Shown here: positions 52,613 to 60,882 of the stretch, piece after piece
How positions within the stretch are numbered: the stretch's first letter is position 1
Layout of the letters: each line of letters starts with the position of its first letter
Assembly: GCA_934270345.1 (NCBI GenBank)
Contig: CAKQPT010000001.1
Coordinates: 62,001-126,000 of the forward strand
From: an uncultured Oribacterium sp.
GTDB lineage: Bacteria; Bacillota; Clostridia; Lachnospirales; Lachnospiraceae
Reading direction: 5' to 3'
DNA length: 64,000 nucleotides
The notes under the pieces: model-generated
Told to the model about the DNA's origin: nothing
Databases searched by the model: none
What the model saw: only the letters and a program-made list of their open reading frames with translations
Program-made: the position numbers and the translations under genes

Positions 52613-54436
52613 TTGATCCGATTAGTTTTAGACAGTATCGCAGCAGGCTATGAACAGGACATCCGGGAGCTGGTGCAGGCCTTCTATCCGGGCGAGGAGT
52701 TCGAGATCCGGACCCCGGAGGGCGTGCATTTTTCGAACACCACCCAGGAAGAGAAAAACGCGCTGAAGCAGGCGCAGGCCACCGGTGAGGTGACTGCTGT
52801 CAATAAGAAGTCCACGAAGAACCGTGCCCGCATGGTGTCCGAGGTCACCCCGGAGGGGATGGAGGAGGACAGCATCCGCCTGAGCTTCACCGTAGAAGCT
52901 GCCGCGCTTCCGCTGACCGGTGTCCGTAAGGAGGATAAGTCCGTCATCAAGGCCGAGCTCTACGATACCCTGGTCGGCATGACCGGGAAGGAGCTTCCAT
53001 GGGGCGACCTCACCGGTATCCGTCCGGTGTCCCTCGTGAGCCCGTTGCTGGAGGCACTGCCAGGTCATACGTTCCCGGAGGAGGCGCTCCAGAAGATCCG
53101 TGCAGACCTCCGGCAGGAGTACTGCATCCGTGGGGAGAAGCTCGATCTCATGGTCGACATCGCGGTCCGGGAGCAGCGCATCCTCGATCGCATCCGCCAG
53201 GTGACTGGCCGGAGCTATAAAGAGGGCTGGAGCCTCTACATCGGCATCCCGTTCTGCCCGACCCGCTGCCTCTACTGTTCCTTCCTCAGCAACACGATCG
53301 ACGCCTGGGAGAAGCGCCTCGGCGACTATATGGAGAACCTCCGGAAGGAGCTCCGCTTCACCGTGGACCACATGTGCGGCGAGCTGCACCGCCCGCTGCA
53401 GACCATTTACATCGGCGGCGGCACGCCGACGGTCCTCGACGAGCACTGGCTGCAGATCCTGATGGATCTCGTCCACGAGATCTGCGGAGAGGCTAATGTC
53501 TCTATCCTGCGCGCGACCGCAGCGTCTGCTGAAAACGGAAAGCAGCGTGACGATGTCGTGGCGGAAGCATTGGCGAAGCCGGCAGCGGCGGACATGGACG
53601 AGGCTGCGTGGATGCATACCGTGACGGGCATGCCGGGCATCGTCGAGTTCACGGTGGAGGCAGGACGACCGGATTCCATCACGCGGGAGAAGCTCGAGAT
53701 CCTGCAGGCGGCCGGTGTCGACCGGATCTCGGTGAACCCGCAGACCTTCTGCCAGAAGACCCTCGACCTGATCGGTCGGAAGCACAGCGTGGAGGAGGTC
53801 ATCGAGAAGTATGCGCTCGCGCGTTCGCTCGGTTTCGAGAACATCAACATGGACATCATCCTGGGACTGCCGGGCGAGAAGCTCCCGGAGGTGACGCATA
53901 CGCTCTCGGAGATCGGACGGCTGAAGCCGGACAGTCTGACCGTGCACAGTCTCGCCATCAAGCGGGCGGCGCGGCTGACCCTCGAGCGTGATTTCTGGGC
54001 CGGTGTGTACCGTGCGGGTGACGAGCATGAGATCCTCGCGGAGACGCAGCAGCAGGAGAGCGCGGATGCGGCGGACTTCCGCTATCCGGAGATCACACGC
54101 ATGATGCTCGCCTCGGAGTATACCGCGGAGCTCCTCGGGATGAAGCCATACTATCTCTACCGGCAGAAGAACATGGCCGGTAATCTCGAGAATGTCGGCT
54201 ACTGCGAGGAGGGCAAGGAGTGCCTTTATAACATCCTCATGATGGAGGAGAAGCACACCGTCGTCGGCTGTGGCGCCGGCACGAGCACGAAGGTCGTCCT
54301 GCCGTCCCGCGACGGTGATCTCTACCACAAACGTGTGGAGCGCTGCGATAACGGCAAGTCGATTCCGGACTATCTCGACCATATCGACAAGTTTATCGAG
54401 CGAAAGAAGAGCTTATTCGCCCTTTTTAAGGATTGA
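52613..54436 (+). CDS. hemZ: Oxygen-independent coproporphyrinogen III oxidase-like HemZ
   Basis: About 607 residues from TTG 52613. Radical SAM enzyme with the cluster motif CPTRCLYC (Cys215, 219, 222), GGGTPTVL and a HemN-like C-terminal region. HemZ is the Gram-positive branch linked to haem precursor oxidation. TTG is preferred because GAGG lies 8 bases before it and the protein then begins like other HemZ (MIRLVLDS... in place of MQIKIEG...); ATG 52550 has no ribosome-binding site and lies directly behind a hairpin. An inserted Ala/Asp-rich loop occurs at about 325-345. Confidence 0.88.
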   Translation: MIRLVLDSIAAGYEQDIRELVQAFYPGEEFEIRTPEGVHFSNTTQEEKNALKQAQATGEVTAVNKKSTKNRARMVSEVTPEGMEEDSIRLSFTVEAAALPLTGVRKEDKSVIKAELYDTLVGMTGKELPWGDLTGIRPVSLVSPLLEALPGHTFPEEALQKIRADLRQEYCIRGEKLDLMVDIAVREQRILDRIRQVTGRSYKEGWSLYIGIPFCPTRCLYCSFLSNTIDAWEKRLGDYMENLRKELRFTVDHMCGELHRPLQTIYIGGGTPTVLDEHWLQILMDLVHEICGEANVSILRATAASAENGKQRDDVVAEALAKPAAADMDEAAWMHTVTGMPGIVEFTVEAGRPDSITREKLEILQAAGVDRISVNPQTFCQKTLDLIGRKHSVEEVIEKYALARSLGFENINMDIILGLPGEKLPEVTHTLSEIGRLKPDSLTVHSLAIKRAARLTLERDFWAGVYRAGDEHEILAETQQQESADAADFRYPEITRMMLASEYTAELLGMKPYYLYRQKNMAGNLENVGYCEEGKECLYNILMMEEKHTVVGCGAGTSTKVVLPSRDGDLYHKRVERCDNGKSIPDYLDHIDKFIERKKSLFALFKD

Positions 54437-54461
54437 CGGATATAACAGGAAGGCATATAAT
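54433..54461 (+). promoter_or_regulatory. Promoter of the lysine-riboswitch transcript
   Basis: TTGACG (54433-54438), 17-base spacer, TATAAT (54456-54461), overlapping the end of hemZ. Confidence 0.8.
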
Positions 54462-54590
54462 GCATGCATGTATCGTGACGTGGATGTGCGCGAAGCGTAT
54501 GCAGCGCCCGGAATGCAGAAAACTGCGGACGGAGGAACTGCGGGAGGCAGAGACAGAGAAGCGGCGGTACAGATGAAAATTAAACAGGTT

Positions 54591-54809
54591 GACAATAGAG
54601 GCGCGTTGATTATCAGTAGCTGCATGGAGATCGCATAGTCCATGAGATGCAGTGAAAGGATGAGACGCCGAAACCGGAGCGTGATGCACACGCACCGAGT
54701 TGGGCTGCCGTTTAAGAGACGGCAGACTCTCACAGAAATGTGTTGGAGCTATTGTTTCATAGAATGCATATTTATGAGGCAGTGGTTCGGTTGGAACCAT
54801 TGCCTTTTT
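54591..54809 (+). promoter_or_regulatory. Lysine riboswitch (L box) with terminator platform
   Basis: All five stems are readable. P1: GACAATAG (54591-54598) with CTATTGTT (54749-54756). Conserved AGAGGCGCG follows P1; P2 CTGCAT/ATGCAG; then GTGAAAGGATGAGACGCCGAA, the L-box core (shown in part: GAAAGG and GCCGAA); P3 GCGTG/CACGC; P4 CTGCCGT/ACGGCAG; P5 CACA-GAAA-TGTG. A 12-bp terminator with T-run lies at 54777-54809. The 3' strand of P1 (CTATTGT) can instead pair with the terminator's left arm (GCAGTGG), giving the antiterminator. Lysine binding would therefore end transcription before the transporter. Confidence 0.92.
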
Positions 54810-54855
54810 CTTACGGATTTTGTCATGAGGTCAGCCCCCTTATGAAATCCGTAAG
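54810..54855 (+). repeat. Hairpin element behind the riboswitch terminator
   Basis: CTTACGGATTT (54810-54820) pairs perfectly with AAATCCGTAAG (54845-54855). Its loop and right arm resemble 17677-17708 upstream of argS. The remaining leader to 54959 is GC-rich with no other clear signal. Confidence 0.45.
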
Positions 54856-54959
54856 GCCGGCGCCCGGCGGGCCCGGAACTGTTCTTAGAAACGGCTATTG
54901 TCTACCCAGGATTCTCCCGGGAGGGAGCAGAGGGGCACACGCCCCGGTAAGGAGATTTT

Positions 54960-56579
54960 ATGCAGTTCAAAGACAGAGAGCATCGAAGCAACCGCTTCGC
55001 ATCGCTGACCGCCATCGCTGTCGTCCTCGTGTTTATCGTGGTCGCCGGCTTCATCACCACCGCTGACACGGTGCAGCAGACCGCCTGGGCACTCGTGCCG
55101 CCGGTCATCGCCATCGCGCTCGCGCTCATCACGAAGGAGGTATACAGCTCCCTTTTCTTCGGTATCCTGACCGGTGCGCTTCTGTTTTCCGGTTATCACT
55201 TCGAGGGCACCATCAACCACATCTTCGTCGATGGTATCATCTCGGTCCTGTCCGACAGCTATAATGTCGGCATCCTCTGCTTCCTCGTCATCCTCGGTGC
55301 GATGGTACAGCTCATGAACCGCAGTGGTGGATCTGCCGCGTTCGGTGACTGGGCGTCGAAGCACATCAGGACGAGAGCCGGCGCACAGCTCGCCACGATC
55401 GCCCTCGGCTGCCTCATCTTCATCGATGACTACTTCAACTGTCTGACCGTCGGCTCCGTCATGCGTCCGGTGACCGATAAGCATAAGATCAGCCGTGCGA
55501 AGCTCGCGTACCTCATCGACTCCACCGCGGCTCCGATCTGCATCATCGCCCCGATTTCTTCCTGGGCGGCAGCCGTGTCCGGCTTCGTCGAGGGAGAGAA
55601 CGGCATGAGCCTCTTCCTGCAGACCATCCCGTATAACTTCTACGCACTGCTCACCATCGCGATGATGATCCTGATGGTGGTCCTGAGGGTAGACTTCGGC
55701 CCGATGCATCAGCATGAGGTCAATGCGATCGAGCACCACGATCTCTATACCACGCCGGAGCGTCCGTTCGAGAATGCGGCCGACGAGGCGAGACGAGAGG
55801 GCGGACACCTCATCGACATGCTGGTTCCGATTTTCTCCCTCGTGATCTGCTGCGTCATCGGTATGATCTACACCGGTGGTTTCTTCAGTGGCACCAGCTT
55901 CATCGATTCCTTCGCCGGCTCGGACGCCTCCGTTGGTCTCGTCTTCGGTTCCTTCTGCGCACTGGTCATCACCCTTGCGTTCTATCTGATCCGTAACGTG
56001 CTCAGCTTCAACGAGTGCATGGACTGCCTGCCGGAGGGCTTCAAGCAGATGGTTCCGGCCATCCTGATCCTCACCCTCGCATGGTCCCTGAAGGCCATGA
56101 CCGACAGCCTCGGTGCGAAGGAGTTCGTCGCCGGTGTCGTACAGGGCTCTGCGAAGAACTTCCTGCAGTTCCTTCCGGTCATCATTTTCATGATCGCCAT
56201 CGGATTAAGCTTCGCAACCGGTACCTCATGGGGTACCTTCGGTATCCTTATCCCGATCGTCGTGGCCTGCTTCCAGGGCATCGACCACAACATGATGATC
56301 CTTTCCATGTCGGCCTGCATGGCCGGTGCGGTCTGCGGTGACCACTGCTCACCGATCTCCGATACCACCATCATGTCGAGTGCCGGCGCGCAGTGCCTGC
56401 ACATCAACCATGTATCGACCCAGATCCCGTATGCGCTGACCGCGGCAATTTCCTCCGCCATCGCGTATATCGTGGCCGGTTTCACGAAGCATGCGGTCTC
56501 CGGACTGATCTCCGGCTTCGCGGTACTGCTTCTGGCGATGCTTGCGTTCCGCCACGCCACCGGTAAGGAATCCGAATAA
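54960..56579 (+). CDS. lysW: NhaC-superfamily transporter, probable lysine transporter
   Basis: 539 residues, about twelve membrane helices. The NhaC-type sequence is clear (FIDDYFNCLTVGSVMRPVTDK, CIIAPISSWAAAVSG, GDHCSPISDTTIMSSAGA). NhaC proteins are usually annotated as Na+/H+ antiporters, but the lysine riboswitch directly upstream places it in the LysW group of candidate lysine transporters described from L-box regulons. Repression at high lysine would suit uptake. AAGGAG precedes the start. Function rests on the riboswitch context. Confidence 0.85.
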   Translation: MQFKDREHRSNRFASLTAIAVVLVFIVVAGFITTADTVQQTAWALVPPVIAIALALITKEVYSSLFFGILTGALLFSGYHFEGTINHIFVDGIISVLSDSYNVGILCFLVILGAMVQLMNRSGGSAAFGDWASKHIRTRAGAQLATIALGCLIFIDDYFNCLTVGSVMRPVTDKHKISRAKLAYLIDSTAAPICIIAPISSWAAAVSGFVEGENGMSLFLQTIPYNFYALLTIAMMILMVVLRVDFGPMHQHEVNAIEHHDLYTTPERPFENAADEARREGGHLIDMLVPIFSLVICCVIGMIYTGGFFSGTSFIDSFAGSDASVGLVFGSFCALVITLAFYLIRNVLSFNECMDCLPEGFKQMVPAILILTLAWSLKAMTDSLGAKEFVAGVVQGSAKNFLQFLPVIIFMIAIGLSFATGTSWGTFGILIPIVVACFQGIDHNMMILSMSACMAGAVCGDHCSPISDTTIMSSAGAQCLHINHVSTQIPYALTAAISSAIAYIVAGFTKHAVSGLISGFAVLLLAMLAFRHATGKESE

Positions 56580-56597
56580 ACAGCACACTGAATGATC

Positions 56598-56626
56598 AAA
56601 GCGGCCCTCACATGGGGCCGCTTTTT
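56598..56626 (+). terminator. Terminator of the lysine transporter gene
   Basis: AAAGCGGCCC pairs with GGGCCGCTTT, 7-base loop, five T. Confidence 0.94.
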
Positions 56627-56634
56627 CTGTATTG

Positions 56635-56757
56635 ATCATGCTTGTGTGTTTGAAAGCACGCAAGCGTGATGCCCCCGGGCGGCGAGGCCGTTTTGCCGCG
56701 TAGGCGGCAAAATCAAACGACAATGCCCGCGCAGAAGGCGCATCAGATGGCATTGTC
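56635..56757 (+). repeat. Three-stem structured element, copy B
   Basis: Begins 9 bases after the terminator. Stem 1: 56635-56648 with 56657-56670. Joiner of 20 bases identical to copy A. Stem 2: TTTTGCCGC/GCGGCAAAA (56691-56699, 56704-56712). Stem 3: GACAATGCC/GGCATTGTC (56719-56727, 56749-56757) with an inner GCGC/GCGC. Relative to copy A, stem 2 swaps a G-C for a C-G pair and stem 3 a T-A for an A-T pair. Confidence 0.7.
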
Positions 56758-56890
56758 TCTTTAGCTTGTGGCAGGCTGATCGGTGTGGCTTGAAATTTGT
56801 GATTTGTCCGCGTGCCACGGACAAATGTGCGTGAGAAATAACTTCAATTAATCTGCACTATAAAAGAAATTTATCATTCATATAAACCCC

Positions 56891-56945
56891 TTCACAACTG
56901 GAAAAACAGCGATATAATATAAATATAAGGAATGAGTACCATTCC
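56891..56945 (+). promoter_or_regulatory. Promoter and palindromic operator of the small membrane protein
   Basis: TTCACA (56891-56896), 16-base spacer, TATAAT (56913-56918). At the expected start of transcription lies GGAATG-AGTAC-CATTCC (56929-56945), a perfect 6-bp-arm dyad that would suit a repressor. Leader hairpins (ACAGCAGA/TCTGCTGT and GGTCAT-like) follow up to the ribosome-binding site. Confidence 0.6.
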
Positions 56946-57030
56946 AACAGGATGTTTCACAGGCTTTTTTCATTACAGCAGATGTCTGCTGTACGTGGTC
57001 ATGAGACCATGATCGAGAGGAGATGTTTTT

Positions 57031-57252
57031 ATGAACGATACGTCAAGAATCAATGGATTTATGGATTTCGTTTCGGAGCTCCTGGTTACATTCGAGGCAG
57101 GAGCCATCGTGATTGCATGTGTTACACTGCTTCTCAGCGGACTGCTGATGAGTGCAGGTCTTCCGGCAGCAGCGCAGTGCTTACAGTATTTCTTCGTAGC
57201 CATGGCCGGCATCGTGGTATGCGGTATCGTGGTACATCATCTGGATGCCTGA
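57031..57252 (+). CDS. Small two-helix membrane protein, uncharacterised
   Basis: 73 residues. Two hydrophobic segments, about 20-43 and 48-69, joined by a short SAGLPAAAQ loop; the ends are polar. GAGAGGAGA stands 9 bases before ATG. It has its own promoter, operator-like dyad and terminator, all of which support a real gene. No family recognised. A toxin, holin-like or signalling peptide role is possible but not supported by sequence. Confidence 0.65.
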   Translation: MNDTSRINGFMDFVSELLVTFEAGAIVIACVTLLLSGLLMSAGLPAAAQCLQYFFVAMAGIVVCGIVVHHLDA

Positions 57253-57322
57253 AGGCGTCTGGATCGATGCCTGCATCATAACCGTTGATATTTCCTTAAA
57301 TTGATAACCCCTATAGATGATT

Positions 57323-57371
57323 GCTCCGTGTATCTGTTGCAGAAGACAGATACGCGGAGCAGTTTTCTTTT
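57323..57371 (+). terminator. Terminator of the small membrane protein gene
   Basis: GCTCCG and GTATCTGT arms pair with ACAGATAC and CGGAGC, one mismatch, 8-base loop, T-rich tail. Confidence 0.85.
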
Positions 57372-57430
57372 GCGGGCGTTTGCCGGTGAATGATGCCTTC
57401 TCAAGCCTGCCGAGCAAAGATCGTGAACTC

Positions 57431-57466
57431 TGTGAAAAGTACGAAAATGCGTATAGTAAACCGGTT
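57431..57466 (+). promoter_or_regulatory. Possible promoter/operator of the UxuB-like gene
   Basis: TGTGAA (57431-57436), 16-base spacer, TATAGT (57453-57458), directly followed by AACCGGTT (57459-57466), the centre of LacI/GalR-family operators. The leader to the reductase gene is about 200 bases and holds nothing else that I recognise. Confidence 0.4.
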
Positions 57467-57662
57467 AATAATTTAACGCTCGACATCTGGAAACGGGTAG
57501 TGCATAATGACAGCAGATGCATGATTTTTGCAGGAAACAAAGTGGGCTTGAGAATACTTCGTCGTGAAAGAATACCAGAACGACACTGGCCGGATAGCAG
57601 ATGTGCGTGCGGTGTACAGACACTATATATCTCGGCATCGGAAACAAAAGGAGGAAGAAACG

Positions 57663-58505
57663 ATGGACGTACCATTTAAGATTGATCTCGGCGGACAGGT
57701 GGCCGTGGTGACCGGCGGCACCGGTGTCATCGGCGGCATGTATGCCCGCGCACTGGCAGCGTGCGGTGCGAAGGTAGCCGTGCTCGGCAGAAGTAAGGAG
57801 AACGGAGAGAAGGTCGTAGCGGACATTACGGCAGATGGCGGCGAAGCCATGGCCGTGTCGGCAAATGTGCTCGACCGGGAGAGCCTGATCTCTGCCCGCG
57901 AAGAGATCCTCGCACACTACGGCCACATCAACATCCTCGTGAACTGTGCCGGTGGTGCCGTGAAGTCGGCGCAGGTTCCGCAGGATTACTTCTGCGAAGC
58001 CGCCGAGGGAGAGGATACCTTCTTCTCCATCGACCTCGAGAACGTGCATCGTGAGCTCGACCTGAACATCTACGGCACCATGCTGCCGACTCAGGTCTTC
58101 GGCGAGGCACTGAAGGGCCAGGAGAATGCAAACATCGTGAATATCTCCTCGATGTCTGCCTACCATCCGCTGACACGCATCCCAGGCTACTCCGCCGGGA
58201 AGGCCGGTGTCGCCAGCTTCACCGAGTGGTGTGCGATCTACTTCGCAAAGAGCGGCATCCGTGTGAACGCCGTCGCACCGGGCTTCTTCCATACCACACA
58301 GAACCACGCCCTCCAGTATAACGAGGATGGCACCCCGAAGCCACGCACACAGCACATCGTCGACGGCACCCCGATGGGCAGCTTCGGCAGAATCGAAGAT
58401 CTCGTCGGCGGCCTCCTCTACCTCGTCGACCCACGCGGCTCCCGCTTCGTCACCGGCACCATCCTCCCGATCGACGGCGGCTTCCACATCTACCAGGGCG
58501 TCTAA
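57663..58505 (+). CDS. SDR oxidoreductase, UxuB/YjmF-like (D-mannonate/fructuronate)
   Basis: 280 residues. Short-chain dehydrogenase with VVTGGTGVIGG (nucleotide site), NCAGG, the catalytic Ser and YSAGK, and a C-terminal DGGF. Overall wording (LNIYGTMLPTQVF, APGFFHTTQN, DGTPMGSFG) resembles SDR-type D-mannonate oxidoreductases such as Bacillus YjmF, which interconvert fructuronate and mannonate. ATG 57663 follows AGGAGGAAG. It would suit uronate metabolism downstream of the pectin locus, though no uronate isomerase or dehydratase gene is next to it. Confidence 0.8.
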   Translation: MDVPFKIDLGGQVAVVTGGTGVIGGMYARALAACGAKVAVLGRSKENGEKVVADITADGGEAMAVSANVLDRESLISAREEILAHYGHINILVNCAGGAVKSAQVPQDYFCEAAEGEDTFFSIDLENVHRELDLNIYGTMLPTQVFGEALKGQENANIVNISSMSAYHPLTRIPGYSAGKAGVASFTEWCAIYFAKSGIRVNAVAPGFFHTTQNHALQYNEDGTPKPRTQHIVDGTPMGSFGRIEDLVGGLLYLVDPRGSRFVTGTILPIDGGFHIYQGV

Positions 58506-58535
58506 AAAACATCATTTTCTCATATATTTGGCCGA

Positions 58536-58588
58536 AGGGCCGGAAACAGAACCATTATTGTTCTGTTTCCGGCCCTCCGGCTTTTTTT
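58536..58588 (+). terminator. Terminator of the UxuB-like gene
   Basis: Seventeen-bp perfect stem (58536-58552 with 58560-58576), 7-base loop, then a T-run. Confidence 0.95.
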
Positions 58589-58625
58589 ACAGAAAATTTA
58601 CAGAAGCATGAGGGCCGACTTTACA
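58586..58625 (+). promoter_or_regulatory. Pho box of the pst operon
   Basis: TTTACA direct repeats at 58586-58591, 58597-58602 and 58620-58625; the first two are 11 bases apart and the third about two further turns away. This is the pattern bound by PhoB/PhoP response regulators; the gene for one is at 63744. Confidence 0.7.
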
Positions 58626-58760
58626 AAACTCCCCTAGTATGTAGGCGTAGTCAGGAAAACATGACAAAGGTAAAAAGAAAACAAAAGGGATCGATGGGGA
58701 TAAAAAAGAGAGGTCGACAGACGACCGCCCCATGACCCACACATTGAGGAGGATTACATT

Positions 58761-59732
58761 ATGAAGAAGTCAATCAAGCTTGCACTTGCCGGTGTGATGG
58801 CAATGTCTATGATAACTGCATGTGGCGCGAGCGCTACCGAGACCGCTGCACCAGCGGCAGATACAACTGCAGCGGCAGCCGCAGATACCACAGCAGCCGA
58901 TACCGAGGCCGCAGCGACCGAGGCACAGACCGAGGCAGCCGGCGCTTCCATGGAGGGGACAATCGATGTCATCTCCCGTGAGGATGGTTCCGGTACCAGA
59001 GGCGCATTCATCGAGCTTTTCGGTGTAGAGCAGAAGGATACTTCCGGCGAGAAGGTCGATTACACCACCGATGACGCAGAGATCACCAACTCCACCGAGG
59101 TTATGATTACCTCCGTCGCAGGTGACAAGCAGGCCATCGGCTATATCTCCCTCGGCTCTCTCAACGATTCCGTAAAGGCACTGAAGATCGACGGCGCAGC
59201 CGCAACCGTCGATGACATCAAGGATGGCAGCTACAAGATCGCACGTCCGTTCAACATCGTCACCACTGGTGAGGTTTCCGATGTGGCACAGGATTTCATC
59301 AACTTCATCTTCTCCGAGGAGGGTCAGAAGGTCGTTGAGGATAACGGCTATATCTCCCAGGGCAACCAGGGTGCATATACTGCATCCGGTAAGAGCGGCA
59401 AGGTTACCGTCGCAGGTTCCAGCTCTGTCACACCGGTCATGGAGAAGCTTGCAGAGGCATACAAGGCACTGAACAGTGATGTCACTGTAGAGGTTCAGCA
59501 GTCCGATTCTACCACCGGTGTGACATCCGCACTCGAGGGTGTATGTGATATCGGTATGGCTTCCCGTGAGCTGAAGGAAGAGGAGACGGCCAAGGGTGCA
59601 CAGGGTCAGGTCATCGCGATGGATGGTATCGCCGTTGTGGTAAATAACGACAACCCGGTCGATGATCTTACTTCCGAGCAGGTAAAGGACATCTATGTAG
59701 GTGACACCACCGACTGGTCCGACCTGGCATAA
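58761..59732 (+). CDS. pstS: Phosphate ABC transporter binding lipoprotein, permuted form
   Basis: 323 residues. Lipobox ITACG (Cys21) and a long Ala/Thr linker to about residue 62. The mature part begins with the half that is usually C-terminal (GTIDVISREDGSGTRGAF, IGYISLGSL, RPFNIV) and ends with the half that is usually N-terminal (VTVAGSSSVTPVMEKLAEAY, DIGMASREL, MDGIAVVVNNDNP). Streptococcal PstS has the same order as I recall it, so this is a known circularly permuted branch. Phosphate-contact residues TGSS-type and GSGTR are kept. AGGAGG upstream. Confidence 0.93.
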   Translation: MKKSIKLALAGVMAMSMITACGASATETAAPAADTTAAAAADTTAADTEAAATEAQTEAAGASMEGTIDVISREDGSGTRGAFIELFGVEQKDTSGEKVDYTTDDAEITNSTEVMITSVAGDKQAIGYISLGSLNDSVKALKIDGAAATVDDIKDGSYKIARPFNIVTTGEVSDVAQDFINFIFSEEGQKVVEDNGYISQGNQGAYTASGKSGKVTVAGSSSVTPVMEKLAEAYKALNSDVTVEVQQSDSTTGVTSALEGVCDIGMASRELKEEETAKGAQGQVIAMDGIAVVVNNDNPVDDLTSEQVKDIYVGDTTDWSDLA

Positions 59733-59785
59733 TTCCATCCTGTGAAAGATGGAACGTTGAGACTTCATTTAGATAAGGAAATCGT

Positions 59786-60871
59786 ATGGAAAACGAACTT
59801 ACATTACATCAGGTAGTCCACGAAGTTCATGAAACAGCTGCAGAGAGCCCGGTCACGGGCTCCTCTGTGTGTATGAACGTCGCAAATGATCAGGTGCTGG
59901 GAAATACGCCGGTATCGCAGGGCTTTGCAGGAAGATCGAGCGCACAGCAGGCAGAAAAGACGAATGTACGTGTCGGCGGTGATAACCCGCTTCGCGGCAG
60001 CGGCGCCGCCGCGGTTCGTGAGAGCATCGCGAAATATGTATTCATGCTCCTCGCAAGCATGAGTATCTTCCTCGTCATCCTGATCTGTTATTTTCTCTTC
60101 TCAAACGGTATTCCGGCGATTCTGAAAATCGGCGTGAAGCAGTTCCTGACCGGGACCACGTGGAAGCCGAAGAACGAAATCTTCGGAATCCTGCCGATGA
60201 TCGTGGGCTCGGTTTATGTCACGATCGGATCCATCCTTGTCGGTGTGCCGATCGGTATTCTGACCGCGGTTTACCTTTCGAAGTTCTGCTCGAAGCGAAT
60301 CTATAAGATCATCAACCCGGCCGTCGAGCTGCTCGCCGGTATCCCATCCGTCGTCTATGGCTTCTTCGGCCTCGTCGTGATCGTTCCGATCATCGCCGCA
60401 CTGACCCGGCCGTTCGGCGGCAAGGGAAAGTCGATTCTGACTGCCTCCATCCTGCTGGGTATCATGATCCTGCCGACCATCATCAGCTGCGCGAAGGCCG
60501 CCATCGATGCCGTGCCGGAGAACTACTACGAGGGCAGCCTCGCACTGGGGGCGACTCATGAGCGCTCGATCTTCCATATCATGGTGCCGGCCGCCCGCTC
60601 CGGTATCTTCGCCGGGATCGTCCTCGGTGTCGGTCGTGCCATCGGTGAGACCATGGCCGTCATCATGATCGCCGGTAACCAGCCGCGTATGCCGAAGGGC
60701 ATCTTCCAGGGCACACGTACCATGACCGCCAACATCGTCCTCGAGATGGGCTATGCCGTCGGTCTTCACCGTGAAGCACTGATCGCAACGGGCGTCGTCC
60801 TGTTTATCTTCCTGCTGTGCATCAACCTGATCTTCAGCTACATCAAGCACAAGTCGGAATCCAAGTACTAA
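59786..60871 (+). CDS. pstC: Phosphate ABC transporter permease PstC
   Basis: 361 residues, six predicted helices from about residue 85. EAA-type loop seen in AKAAIDAVPENYYEGSLALGATHER. The first 80 residues are polar and not typical of PstC, which usually begins close to the first helix. AAGGAA lies before ATG 59786. Forms the channel with PstA. Confidence 0.92.
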   Translation: MENELTLHQVVHEVHETAAESPVTGSSVCMNVANDQVLGNTPVSQGFAGRSSAQQAEKTNVRVGGDNPLRGSGAAAVRESIAKYVFMLLASMSIFLVILICYFLFSNGIPAILKIGVKQFLTGTTWKPKNEIFGILPMIVGSVYVTIGSILVGVPIGILTAVYLSKFCSKRIYKIINPAVELLAGIPSVVYGFFGLVVIVPIIAALTRPFGGKGKSILTASILLGIMILPTIISCAKAAIDAVPENYYEGSLALGATHERSIFHIMVPAARSGIFAGIVLGVGRAIGETMAVIMIAGNQPRMPKGIFQGTRTMTANIVLEMGYAVGLHREALIATGVVLFIFLLCINLIFSYIKHKSESKY

Positions 60872-60882
60872 GAGGGTAGGAC

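Noticed and set aside
52628..54382. 584-codon open frame on the minus strand
   Set aside because: Antisense of hemZ; same codon-bias effect.
54437..54640. Short frames in the hemZ-lysW gap
   Set aside because: The region is better explained by a promoter and the lysine riboswitch.
57317..57679. 120-codon frame between the small membrane protein and the UxuB-like gene
   Set aside because: It begins inside a terminator, lacks a ribosome-binding site and overlaps the promoter and start of the reductase gene.
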